A DNA stretch of 64,000 nucleotides from Eustoma russellianum. Lineage: Eukaryota; Streptophyta; Magnoliopsida; Gentianales; Gentianaceae. This document shows, one piece after another, positions 35,555 to 46,851 of this stretch. The position numbers and the translations under genes were made by a program. Position 1 is the stretch's first letter. The number at the start of each line of letters is the position of its first letter. Location: assembly GCA_036186865.1 (NCBI GenBank), contig AP025048.1, forward strand, positions 23,952,273-24,016,272, given 5' to 3'. The notes below the pieces were generated by a model. That model was not told the DNA's origin and made no database searches. It saw only the letters and a program-made list of their open reading frames with translations.

Positions 35555-35625
35555 AATGGCGCTAGCCTGGTGGCCAGCGCCTTAGCCACCGACAGAGAGG
35601 TCTCAGGTTCAATACCTACTTCTGC
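35555..35625 (+). mobile_element. tRNA-like SINE head, first
   Basis: TAGCCTGGTGG (35563) resembles a polymerase III A box and GGTTCAATACC (35606) a B box, 43 bases apart, which is the layout of plant SINE heads. No poly-A tail or target duplication was found, so the extent is uncertain. Confidence 0.4.
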
Positions 35626-35689
35626 GAAAATTTCGGTGCTTTTTCTGGAAATTGTTTCTGCGTTCATATAAATTCAAATGGCTTTTCTT

Positions 35690-35930
35690 AAAAGACCAAA
35701 CGCATGCTGGTCTAGTGGAGCAGGCCCCCTCCACTCTTCTGGAGGTCTTTTGTTCGAGACCCTCTACAGACTAAAATCTGGAGATAATTATTTGGGCTTC
35801 CAGTGCTGGAGGCTGAGGCTAAGGCTTTCTAGCGCAATTAGGCTAGCCCTAGCAGATTCTGCTGCTGGCCAGTCTGGCCCTATTCTAGAACAAAAAGGCT
35901 TCTGCTGCTGGCCAGTCCGGCCCTATTCCA
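35690..35930 (+). mobile_element. tRNA-like SINE head, second
   Basis: TGGTCTAGTGG fits the A-box consensus at every informative base (near 35709). TGTTCGAGACC fits the B box (near 35747). The DNA between them is able to pair. The following body contains a duplicated segment (CTGCTGCTGGCCAGTC near 35860 and 35900). It ends where the RTE tail begins. Confidence 0.5.
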
Positions 35931-36258
35931 AACCCAGTATATCCCAACGACAGCAAAAGCTATCGTTAGGGTCTGTGAAGGGTAAGTGGTAGACAGACAA
36001 TACCTCTATCACAAGGGATAGAGAGTTTGCTTCCAGTGAGACCCCTGGCTCTACTTGCATAAATGACATGATAATAGAGCTATATTGTGCTAGTGTGTTA
36101 GTGAGTAGATTCAAGAAATACAAAGAAAGGCATTTCGCTACTAAAATACACAGCACTTATACATATACATGTAATGTAACACAACAGTATAACATATGCA
36201 ACCAACTGGAAAGTTAATCTAAAGCGTAGATAGTGTCTACGCCTATCTATGTCCCTAA

Positions 36259-36400
36259 ATATACTCTAAAGTGTCCCTATATATGACCTATACCTCATTA
36301 ACCTTAATCTTATGTCTCCATGAACTCCTATATACTCTAAAGTGTCCCTATATATGACCTATACCTCATTAACCTTAATCTTATGTCTCCATGAACTCCT
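36259..36400 (-). repeat. Perfect 71-bp tandem duplication in the RTE 3' UTR
   Basis: 36259-36329 and 36330-36400 are identical. The second copy abuts the stop codon of the RTE coding region (36399-36401 on the minus strand). Confidence 0.95.
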
Positions 36401-37190
36401 ATCCTGGACCATGCAAATCTAGTAAGTCGTGCCTTATTTGCTCATCCCATGTCAGTTTGGGCCTGCCTTTACTCATGTTTCCCTCTACAATGAGGCTTTT
36501 AATTGCTCTGACCGACGCCATCGTCTGTCTCCGCTTGACATGCCCAAACCATCTCAATCTTTCCTCCCTTATCTTATCTGCTATACTAGCCACTCCTAAC
36601 CTTTCTCGAAACACCTCGTTTCTGATCCGGTCTAGCTTTGTATGTCCACAAATCCATTTTAACATTTTCATCTCTGCCACTTCCATCTTCTGCAATTGTG
36701 ACCTCTTGATGGCCCAGCAGTCTGTCCCATATAGTATTGCCGGTCGCACTGCCACCCTATAAAATTTTCCCTTTAATTTAGTTGGAAAATTTTTGTCACA
36801 CAGCACCCCTGAGGCCGCCCTCCATCTACACCAGCCTGCTTGAACTCGATGTGCTACATCATTATCTATGTCGCCATTCTGCTGTACAAATGATCCTGGG
36901 TACTTAAACTTACTTACCTGTGGTACCACTTGACCATCGATGGTGAGCTGGCTATCCTCACTGTCTACTATGCCGCTGAAGTCGCAGTGCAGATACTCGG
37001 TCTTAGAACGGCTAATCTTTAAGCCTTTTCTCTCTAAAACACCTCTCCACTGCTCTACTCTCATACTCAGGGTATGTCTACTTTCTGCGACTAATACAAT
37101 ATCGTCAGCAAAAAGCATACACCACGGTACTGCCTCCTGTATCGGCTTTGACAACTCATCAAGGACGACTGCAAAAAGGAATGGGCTCAA
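36399..37190 (-). pseudogene. RTE reverse transcriptase C-terminal part
   Basis: An uninterrupted frame of 263 codons carries the RT catalytic motif FADDIVLV near its start and the RTE-type C-terminal wording (AILYGTDCWAIK, MLKWICGHTKLDRIRNE, RWFGHVKRR, GRPKLTW). Endonuclease and the first RT blocks are missing because the copy is 5' truncated, as is usual for target-primed insertion. The open frame suggests a rather young copy. Confidence 0.88.
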
Positions 37191-37195
37191 TTAAT

Positions 37196-37440
37196 TTCTC
37201 CCTTACATAAAATAATTTTTTTTAAAAAAAAAGAGGCAATATAAAAAAAGGCCAATTAAGATTTTTATTATTATTATTTTAAAGTTTCCTTTTAAAGAAA
37301 ATAATGATAATAATGATGATAATTTAATTATTATTATTATCTTAAAGTTCTTTTTAAAGGAAAATAAAGTAAATAATAATGATAATAATTCCATTATTAT
37401 TGTTATTATATAAAGTTTAGATATATACACGTACATACAC
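37196..37440. repeat. AT-rich ATT/AAT simple-repeat tract
   Basis: Runs of ATT/ATA and poly-A or poly-T, with inverted ATTATTATT-type stretches. It lies between the RTE end and the gag leader of Copia-4. No coding content. Confidence 0.75.
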
Positions 37441-37672
37441 ATGAATATTTAGCGCAGTGCACTAAATGAATTCCCGATGGTCGTATCGTCATTAGTATGA
37501 TTTTATTATGATTTCATCTTTTGTTGATGTCATATATACAATTTCTATTTATTACATTTTATTAGTATGATTTTATTTATTATGCCTGAAGCATATGACA
37601 TTTATCTCAAACCTGTAGTTTCGAGTGGATATATCATTTTCTGAGATATTTGATTTATGTTTACTTAGACAC

Positions 37673-38610
37673 ATGGCAAACATCACAAAGCTGGAATTCG
37701 CTGCCCTTGACATTTCTGGAAGAAATTATATGGCTTGGGTCCTTGACGCCGAGATCCATTTGACGTCCATGAATCTTGGGCATACTATAAAAGAAGGAAA
37801 TAAGGCAAGCGAACAAAACAAGGCGAAAGCAATGATATTTATTCGCCATCACCTCCATGATGGGCTGAAAACCGAATATCTTGGAGTAAAAGATCCATAT
37901 GAGTTATGAAAAAATTTGGAAGAAAGGTATGACCATCAGAAAAGTGTAATCCTCCCAAAGGCTAGATATGAATGGTTGCACCTGAGGCTGTAAGATTTTA
38001 AGTCTGTGAATAAATATAATTCTGCGATGTTCTCTATAGTCTCACAATTAAGGTTGTGTGAAGACAAAGTTACAGATGCTGATATGTTAGAGAAAACATT
38101 CACAACTTTCCATGCATCTAATATGCTCCTGCAGCAGCAATATACGGAAAGAAAATTTGAAAAATACTCACATCTTATTTCATGTCTGCTTGTTGCTGAA
38201 CAAAATAATGAATTATTGATGAAAACCCACAACCCTCACCCGACCGGATCACAACCATTCCCTGAAGCGAATGCAAGTCATCATAACAATAAATCATGGC
38301 CGTGGTCGAAGAAGTGGTTGTGGTCGCGGTCGTAGTCGCGGTAGAGGTCGTGGTCGTGGTAGAAACTTTGCACCATACCACCTGAAGTGGGAAAATAAGA
38401 AAAAGCCAGATGAAAATACAAAGGAAAGTACACAGGTTAAAAACCACGATGAGGCTTGTCATTGTTATGGTGAAAAGGGCATTGGTCACGTATTTGCCGT
38501 ACCCCAAGAAATCTGGTTGACCTCTACCAAGCTTCCAAGAAAGATGAAGGCAATGGAAAGCAAGTTAATTTCACTGACTACGATACTACAGACAATAATA
38601 TGAATTTCGA
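37673..38610 (+). pseudogene. Copia-4 gag, broken
   Basis: ATG 37673 opens MANITKLEFAALDIS, continuing to a stop at 37907-37909. After one more stop the frame resumes at 38006 (MFSIVSQLRLCEDKVT) to 38335. It then shifts into a basic RG-rich stretch (GRGRGRGRNFAPYH) and a decayed zinc knuckle near 38455-38490 (CHCYGEKGIGHV). The order and wording match Copia-3 gag. Confidence 0.85.
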
Positions 38611-38619
38611 TAATTTCAA

Positions 38620-41600
38620 TGATTTGCATATTGGGGATTAGCTTATGGGAACTAATATAGATGGTGAAGGGATCCTGTTTGTGGATGATTTTGCAAAACA
38701 GAAGAATCAAGAATGATTGTCTAGATAAATTCCGCTTTTTTTAGAATGCAACTAGGTTTGAATTTACAGTATTGTTATTCTGAATAAATTTGTTTTACAT
38801 GATTATTATTATTTTCTTTGAATGATTCCAATAAATTAGAGCATTTCTTTTTTACTTTTCCTTTTCTGATACTTGAAATCAAACAATAAGAGTCACATAC
38901 GTTCTATTAGAACATTCCCAAAAATGAATGATTTGAATATATGTCCAGTTGACAGTGCAATGATACACACAACGGCCTCCAGAAGAGTTCTAATTGGCAA
39001 AAGCAAGTGTTAGTACCAATTCGAGTACTACGACATTGATTGAGGGCTCTAGAAGAGCAACCATTTTATTAGTGGGTGATACTTGTATTGGTTAATATGG
39101 CATCATTTTCCGTCGAAAGGAAACTATTGAGTTTAAAAGATATACGTCCTAATGGCGTTCATATTGAACCAGAAATGAGGGGAATATGAAATTTTGATAG
39201 ACAATGATTCAAGCAAGAAGCTTGTTAAAGAAAAACTCCCAATTTTCTCATCTGGATTGTATTATGCGACTATACATCCAGTCGAATACAATATTCTGAT
39301 GAACCAGAAGTTTGATAATCTAAAGTTATTTACGACATAATCGACTTGGTCACCCGATAAAATAATGATACGTACAATTGTATAACACTCACATGTGTAC
39401 TCTTTAAAGAACCAGAAGATTCTAGAAACTCTTTCATGAACAAAAAGATTACATGAGTTTGTGTGTGTTGCTTGTTCATGTGAGTTTGCTTTTGAAAAGG
39501 CTAGTAGCTTTTGCCAAGATTTTTGCTCAGATTATATAATTATCCGATTAAATTTATTAAGTATTGATAGTACATGTGAATTTATATCCCAATCTTTCAA
39601 TGATTATTGTATGTCTTAAGATTGGCGTTGAGCATTCAGTTGCAAGTGTGCACACTTAAATGGCCCAGCAGTGTCATTTATTAAACGTTTACAACTGATT
39701 GCTAGACGTTTGATTTTAAGGTCCAATTTTCCCACATGAGCTTTGGTACATGCAATTATACATGCATCAGCATTGATTTGGTGAGCTAGTTTCTTCGCCG
39801 TTAGGGGGAGAGAAAGTGCCGGTTCCTGAAGAACGACGTGAAATTTAATGGAACGTTCCTTCATTATCTAAGCTTAACACATGAACAAATCAATGCGAGC
39901 AAGAAGTAAAATAATAACAAAATCCCACGTTTTGGCGATGAATAAGCCAATTCGACTTGAGGTCTCTGAAGGACATGATAATGGTATACCAAAAACAAGT
40001 CTAAAACATGGACGCCCAGTTGGTGTAAAGATAAAAGCCCTCGAAAGAGAATGGTACAAATAATATTCCAGAAGAGAATACTCTACAAGAGATTAGATGT
40101 TCACAACTTGAAAGCGCCATAGAAATAAAAACTGATCAGTCTAAAAATCAATAAACAAGTTGCTCCCGCAGAAGCAAGTGAACACAATTTTGAAAAGATC
40201 TTTCTGAATTATAAGAGAAAATTGGGATAGACAAATAATCATTATTGATCATGTTTTGATTAAGGGATTGCATATGAAATTATGAATCAGGATCCTGAAT
40301 CAATGTTAAATGAAAAGTGTCGACACAGAAATCATTGGACAAAATAGAAAGATGCAATCCAAACCCATAAAGGGAAAGTCGCAAAGCATTTGGACCTATA
40401 GTCCAAATCCTTGAAGGGAAAGTCGCATTCGCAAATTATTTTGACCTGCAGTTCAAACCCTTGAAGGGATCAAATATACAAAGAACTAGGCTTGACTATA
40501 ATGAAACATATTCCCTGATAATTGATGCCATAACATTATAATATTCAGTCAGTCTAGCAGTCACTTAAACCTTGATATGCAGTTAATGAATGAAGTTACC
40601 GCTTATTCATATGAATTATAAGATGATGATATAAAATCCCAGAAAGATTTAAATTGCCTACAGCATGTAATCAAAGGATGAATGAGTTATACTCATTCAA
40701 ATTATATAAATCATTGTATGGATTAAAACAATCTGGCAGGATGTACATGTCGATGATCTAAATCTTGTTGGAACTCCTGAAGAGCTTACTATAACCTCTA
40801 GTTGTATCATAAAAGAGTTTGAGATGAAAAACTTTGAGAAGATCAAATGTTCTCTCGGCCTGCAGATCGAGCCTTGAGTAGTCATAGCGTGGTACGATCA
40901 TTAGATATAAAGAAAGACTCATTTCGACCACTAGAACGAAGAATTATTAGGTCCTGAAGTACCATATCTTAGTGTTGTTGGTGTTTTAAAGTATCTTGCG
41001 AATTTCAATACTACATATAGCATTTTTAGTGAATTTATTAAGAATGTATAGTTCAACACCAATACGAAGACATTGAAATAATGTCAAACACGTTTTTATC
41101 TTCTTGGAACACCATAGGGGTGTTTATACTACTCAAGGAAGGTATCACCACGATTAGTGAGTTACTGATGCTGGCTATCTATCTAACTCGCATAAGAAAA
41201 GACCACAAAATGGATATATTTTGGTGCGGTCATATTATGGAGATCTCTTTATCATTATAAGATTTTGGCATTGCATGAAGTATGCCGTGAATACTTTTGG
41301 TTGAGGACTTATAATTCAGTATATCGAAGACGCCGACAACATTGTTTAAGGATAATGGAAGATGTATTGTTCAAGTTGAAAATGGCTACATCAAAGAAGA
41401 ATGAAGCACATATCACCAAAGTTCTTCTACATTTATGACCTCAAGAAGAATGGTGATATTAACATCCAGCAGATACAATCAAGCCAGAATTTTGCCGACT
41501 TGTTCACGAAAGCACTACCAACGACTATATTTAAAGAGATGGTCTACAACATTGGAATGCGACGACTCAAAGATCTCTTGCTAACTCAGGGGGAGTGTGA
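38620..41600 (+). pseudogene. Copia-4 pol remnants
   Basis: Only short recognisable islands remain. They are a protease-end segment near 39125-39180 (LLSLKDIRPNGVHIE, compare Copia-3), integrase fragments near 39480-39560, RT islands near 40480-41150 (RLDYNETYS, RSLDIKKDSFRP), and the RNase H end at 41401-41580 (NFADLFTKALPT). Stops occur every few dozen codons. No catalytic RT motif could be read with confidence. Confidence 0.75.
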
Positions 41601-41617
41601 TTACTACATGCACACTA

Positions 41618-41781
41618 TACTCTTTTTCCTTCGTCCAAGTTTTTTTATCCCACAAGGTTTTTCTTTGCAAGGTTTTAACGAGGAATTGTATAACACTTAC
41701 CAATTATTATGAATATGTACTCTTTTTTCTTCGACCAAGTTTTTATCCCACTGGATTTTTCTTGGCAAGGTTTTAATGAGG
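41618..41781 (+). repeat. Duplicated 3' untranslated motif of Copia-4
   Basis: Two segments 100 bp apart (41618-41683 and 41718-41781) share TACTCTTTTTYCTTCG, CCAAGTTTTT, TATCCCAC and AAGGTTTTAAYGAGG. A motif of this kind precedes the 3' LTR in many plant copia elements. Confidence 0.85.
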
Positions 41782-41806
41782 CATATTCTATAAAGTTTGG
41801 ATATCC

Positions 41807-41815
41807 AAGAGGGAG
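41807..41815 (+). other. Copia-4 polypurine tract
   Basis: AAGAGGGAG lies directly before the TGTTATGG start of the 3' LTR. Confidence 0.8.
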
Positions 41816-42071
41816 TGTTATGGATATATTGGAATATTAAAGATAAACATTATGTTGATGTACATTGTAGAGATAGACATTGTGTAAGATGTGGATATCC
41901 AAAGTATTATATATTTTGTATTATCCAAATGGTTTGTCCAGGTTTATCCTCATTCCATTGAGTCCTATAAATAGGACCACATATCATATATGAAAGACAC
42001 ACATTTGAGATACAAATTTCTCTTGCTTCTCTTTTCTTTTTACTAGTATATACTTGCTTGAATTTATAACA
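41816..42071 (+). repeat. Copia-4 3' LTR
   Basis: The LTR is 256 bp, partner of 34318-34580. The main difference is a small indel in the CT-rich end. GTCAC follows it. Confidence 0.95.
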
Positions 42072-42103
42072 GTCACAAGCTTCTTCTTTTTTCCCTTTTC
42101 TCT

Positions 42104-43232
42104 TTAAAGCCAATTCTTTTCTGGGACGCATAGCCGGTTCTGAAACCATAGACTTCCATCTTCTCTCAACTGAAAATCTCTTACCGGGCCCGTGTTCAAT
42201 TTGTCACGGATTTCCTTCAGTGCCGCATCATCATACTGAGCTTCTTTAATTCTGTCTATCAAATTTGGGCCTATAGATAAGGCTGTAAGGACATTTGCCA
42301 CTGAGTCTATAACATCCAGACCAAACTCTTCAGTCTCTCGCTCCAAAGGAGACTGTCTTGCATGGCTAGACTTTCTGCTCAACGCGTCTGCCACTCTGTT
42401 GGCTTTACCAGGGTGATAGTTGATGGTTAAATCATAATCCTTGAGTAACTCCAACCATCTCATTTGTCTCATATTCAGCTCTTTCTGCAAAAATATATTT
42501 CAGGCTCTTATGATCAGTGAACACCGCACACTTTTCTCCGTATAAGTAGAGTCTCCAAATCTTAAGAACGAACACTACTACTGCGAGCTCCAAGTCAGGC
42601 GTCGGGTAATTCTGTTCGTAAGGTTTCAGCTGTCTCGAAGCGTAAGAAATGACTCGTCCATTTTGCATCAGGACACATCCTACAAACAGAAAGTTAATTC
42701 ACGTCCGGTATATTTATATAATGCAAAAATTGTAGCTATATACATACCTAGTCCTTTCTTGGACGCATCACTATAGATCACGAAGCCATCGGTGCCGGAG
42801 GGTTGTGCCAACACTGGGGACGTGGTCAATCTCTTTTTGAGTTTAGAGAAGCTCTGCTCGCATTCTGCAGTCCACTCAAACTTAGTTTTCTCCTGGGTGA
42901 GTCGGCTCAATGGAACTGCAATTGTTGAAAATCCTCCAACAAACTTCCTATAGTAGCCTGCTAGGCCTAGGAAGCTTCTGAATTTTGTACGTTCGTAGGT
43001 CTTGGCCATTCAGTGATGGCTTCCACCTTCTTAGGGTCCACCGAAATTCCATCCTCCGAAATCACGTGTCCAAGAAAAGTCACACTCCTTAACCAAAATT
43101 CACACTTGCTGAATTTGGCATACAACTTTTGCTGTCTCAGAATCGCATCACCAAGAATTCGTAATGCCCGTATCGAGTACGGAAGGCTATTTTAGGGACA
43201 TCTCCTGCTTTCACGAGCAACTGATGATACCC
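42104..43232 (-). pseudogene. Gypsy RT C-terminal part and RNase H, with deleted RT core
   Basis: Downstream of KIDLR (43232) the frame gives the segment ending FLVM and then jumps to the [14 protein letters not shown] region. The part between them, which carries the catalytic YxDD box, is missing. RT connection follows ([14 protein letters not shown], 43009-42680), then RNase H ([45 protein letters not shown]), ending near 42113. Several frame changes are present. Confidence 0.85.
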
Positions 43233-44089
43233 TAACGAAGGTCAATTTTCGAGAACCAACGAGCACCCTTCAACTGGTCGAATAAATCCTCGATCCTTGG
43301 CAGTGGATACTTATTCTTGATGGTTATCTTGTTCAGTTCTCTGTAGTCGATACATAATCGCAAACTGCCATCCTTCTTCTTGACAAATAAAATAGGGGCT
43401 CCCCAAGGTGATACACTAGGAAGTATTAGTTTCTTGTCCAAAAATTCCTGTAATTGTCCTTTTAACTCCTTAAGTTCAGCCGGGGCCATCCTGTAAGGTG
43501 CCTTAGATACAGGCTCGGCTCCTGGAATCAAGTTGATTTCAAATTCCACTTCTCTTGATGGGGGTACTCCAGGCAAATCATCTGGAAATACATCCTTGAA
43601 TTTGTTGATCGCCAGAATATGATCAATGGAGGGAATCTCTTGCTTAGCATCCATAACATAAACCATAAATCCCTCTGCTCCTTTTTGCAAAGCCTTGAAA
43701 GCTTTAACCGCAGTCAGATAAATTTTCTTGGGGGTCTTTGTCAGCTTGATATTTCCTTGAACCGTCACTTCATTCATCTCGGAATCTTTGACGGTCACTT
43801 GTTTGAGTCTGCAGTCAATGTTGACATGATACTTAGTCAACCAATCTATGCCCAAAATCACACCGAAATCACGCATTGCAATTGGAACCAATGTGGCGGA
43901 AAACACTTTCTCATCCAACTCCAGCTCATAGTCCTTGAACTGATGATATGAGACCAGTACTTGATCACCAGCTGCCTGCACTCTGAAGGGGGTCTCAAGC
44001 CACTCGGGCAGACGGTCAAGTCCTTTGGCAAATTTCTTAGATATAAATGAGTGACTTGCACCACTATCAAACAACACATTTGCAGGCAC
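43232..44089 (-). pseudogene. Gypsy protease and RT N-terminal part
   Basis: An open frame of 285 codons begins with the protease site [11 protein letters not shown] and flap region ([12 protein letters not shown]). It continues into RT ([74 protein letters not shown]). This section is intact, but it ends in a stop just before the deleted RT core. Confidence 0.9.
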
Positions 44090-44173
44090 TTTACTTACTA
44101 AAATAGCACCTATTCACAAAGAGCATAGCACAGAAAGTCTCACTTAAACCAAATTCAGTTCCAACTTAAACAA

Positions 44174-45261
44174 CTAAAATTTAACTGAAGTCATACCTGT
44201 CACGACATCGGTGTTCTCCTGCACCTCGGCATCCGTCATGACATGAACTCTGGCATTGGTTTTGGGCCTAGCTCTCTGTTGTTGCGATGGCCCTACGTCT
44301 CCCTGTGGTCTCTGCTTCCACTCGGGACAGTCCTTGATCCTGTGGTCCGTCTTGCCACACTTAAAACATGCCCCAGTCTTCTTCCAGCATTCCCCAACAT
44401 GATTTTTCTGGCAATGGGGGCACACTCTGGGCGCCTGCCGATCAGGCTGACTCTGCTCTGGTGCCCTCTGAAATTGTCCTGCCTGACCTCTCCGGGGAAT
44501 TTTGACCCAACGTCCGGGTCTACCTCCACTCTGATCGTCTTTTGGCCTCTTGCCAAAGTCGTCACAAGCCTCTCTAGGCTGAGACCTGCGCATATCGCTC
44601 TCCACCCGATAACAAGCATCCAACATTTCAGCAAAGGTCTTTAAGCTGGATCCTGCTATAGTTGTCCGAATTCGGGGGTTTAGACCTTGCTCGAACTTGA
44701 GCATCTTCATTCTATTATTTTCCAACACCATGGGTGTGAATTTTCCCAAGGCGTGGAACGTTTCTGCATAATCAGATATAGACATCTTGTCTTGCTCCAG
44801 CTTATCAAACTGTCTCATCTTCTCTAGTATCGCAGTCTCAGGTACGTAATAGTCCTTGTAGGCCTCAACGAATTGTCTCCACAAAATAGAAGAGTCATCT
44901 TTGGAAGAATACCATTCCACCAAGCGTTAGCTCGGCCACTCAACAAAGGCGTAGCCACATCCACCTTATGCTCTTCAGGCACCTGCACCAGCCTGAAGTA
45001 CTTTTCAACTTCCTCTAACCAAAACTCGGCTATTTCCAGGTCTGTGGTCCCTTCAAATGCGGGGGCATGCATCTTCCGCATTTTCCCAATATAATACCGT
45101 ATTCCATGCTGAGGCGGTGGAGGAGGAGGAGGTTGCTGCTGCTGCTGGGCAACACCTTGCGCAATCACTGTTATAGCATCCATTAGGGCCTGAGGCACGA
45201 CCATCTGTGGTGGCTGAGGATTTTCGTTTCCGTTTCCAGGGTTTTATCTTCTAGGAGGCAT
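44174..45261 (-). pseudogene. Gypsy gag, broken
   Basis: ATG 45261 gives MPPRR and then a stop at codon 6. The same frame continues with a Q- and P-rich stretch and the capsid start (FEGTTDLEIAEFWLEEVEKYF). A frame change near 44920 leads to the retrotrans-gag region (FVEAYKDYYVPE, FTPMVLENN). Two zinc knuckles follow at about 44435-44325, CPHCQKNHVGECWKK and CFKCGKTDHRIKDCPEW, both with complete CCHC residues. Confidence 0.88.
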
Positions 45262-45531
45262 CTTTCTGCAAGATCAGTACTTATCAACATCCAGTAATTC
45301 AAAAGATAATATTGAAAGCTCATATGCGTCGCACAGAACTGAACTTGCATACGTTAAGGGAAATAAATCATATCGTCGTTAATTGAATTGTATCGCACTC
45401 ACACACACCCAACCCAATTCATCTTATATCTAAGATCAAATACTTAGGCTTATGGATCAACTTAAGGTCAAAATCGTGGCTTAGGACTCTATATGACATA
45501 ACCTAGGTCTCCGAGATAGATTTGAAGACTA

Positions 45532-45544
45532 GGCTCTGATACCA
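45532..45544 (-). other. Gypsy primer binding site
   Basis: The minus strand reads TGGTATCAGAGCC two bases inside the LTR end, a perfect plant initiator-tRNA-Met primer site. Confidence 0.9.
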
Positions 45545-46234
45545 CCTGTAGCGCCCCGGCCTGGACAGCAGACCCAAACCGGTGTACCCGTCGTAGCCTA
45601 CTAAAAGGACTACCAGACGTCATAACTCTCACATACACGTCATCGCTGAAGTAAGAGAGATAAGCGCAGAAACTCAAGAAAAATTAAAATCTAAATCCAT
45701 CGAATCTTTATTCCCAAAAGCATAAGTAAAATAAAACTGTTCATGGACGTAGCCATCTAATCCTCGAACGAATGAAAGAAAGCTAAGACAATACGAAACA
45801 ATCTATAACAGTTCCCAAGATAAGCTCTAAGCACCCCATTCAGCCCACTCGTCATCGTCTTCTAAGAAAATCATATCGTAATCGGGCTCATCTGCAAGAC
45901 AACGGGTAGAACCCTTAGCGAAACGGCTAGTAAGTAACCCGCTTATAAGACATACAGGATCATCACATGGCAAGATATGAGTGAATATCAATATCAAGGG
46001 GAAATTGGGGCACATGTCCTGAATTATTCCAAAATTCGGTTTTACTTGCATAATAAAAGTAAAGAACAGGTACCACACAAGTAAACACTGAGTCACTTAC
46101 ATAACAATCCTCATATCAGAACGGAACACATGATGCATGCCATTCCAAATAATGCTCTACACTACACAATCCCAGATGCTTATGCAATACTTTCCAAAAC
46201 AGTGCAATGCATGTCACAATCCCCGGTCATATAA

Positions 46235-46448
46235 CTTTATACCTTGTGATGGGCCACAGCTTGTCTTTATACCCTGTGACACATCACAGCTTAACTTTAT
46301 ACCCTGTAATGATCCACAACTTGTCTTTATACCCTGTGTCATATTATAGCTCACTTTATACCCTGAGATGGTTACAACTTGTCTTTATACCCTGTAATGC
46401 ATCACAACTCATTTTGCAAAACTTTATACCCTGTGCCAAGGCACAGCT
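46235..46448 (-). repeat. 30-bp tandem repeat in the gypsy LTR, seven copies
   Basis: Copies start at about 46235, 46265, 46295, 46325, 46353, 46383 and 46422. The shared start is CTTTATACCCTGTGATG. Most copies have an inverted repeat such as CTGTGA-CACA-TCACAG. Confidence 0.88.
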
Positions 46449-46851
46449 CTTATATGAACATAATGCAAATGCAAGTGCCATGATGCAAAGACGCACATTC
46501 AACATGTCATTCAATCAATTGAGACTCCTCTTATTCGCACGTTCGCGCATACCTCAACATTAATATTCATACTAGGGACACTAGGAATATAGTAGACACT
46601 CTCACACATTCTATTTGAACCTTATCGAAGCCTCAAACATTCATCCTTAACCCCTTAGATCATTCACACTCAGGTCCAATTCAAATACCTCACGAAGTCC
46701 TCACCGTTGATTTACCATCTTAGGTCGTGTTTCCAAGACTTGCACTAACCTCAATCAGGTCCTAAGAAGCCTCTAGTGTCCCCCAATTGGTCCTCTAGCT
46801 TCCCTTTTCCTTCTTCTATTTTCCCACAAAACTGTATAACATCATACCCTG

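Larger units (their letters stand above)
35933..37195 (-). mobile_element. RTE-type LINE, 5' truncated, nested in Copia-4
   Basis: On the minus strand the sequence starts inside the RT (LSPFLF) and runs to the typical RTE 3' end, GGGATATACTGGGTTT. The 3' portion near 35933-36115 also occurs at 52117-52314, in part at 53189-53257. No tail repeat or target duplication is clear here. Confidence 0.85.
34318..42071 (+). mobile_element. Copia-4, Ty1/copia element with perfect target duplication and nested insertions
   Basis: The element is 7.75 kb, flanked by GTCAC (34313-34317 and 42072-42076). LTRs are 34318-34580 and 41816-42071, about 95% identical by eye. It shares the primer site, the hairpin-repeat leader, gag, pol fragments and duplicated 3' motif with Copia-3, but its LTR is different in sequence. 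SINE-like units and a truncated RTE LINE enlarge the leader (35.5-37.2 kb). Coding regions are badly decayed, yet the LTRs are rather similar. That contrast suggests it was already defective when it moved, using proteins from elsewhere. Confidence 0.94.

Noticed and set aside
42104..45261. Endogenous pararetrovirus
   Set aside because: The RT/RNase H and zinc-knuckle wording, primer site and long LTR are those of Ty3/gypsy; no movement protein or viral coat motif is seen.
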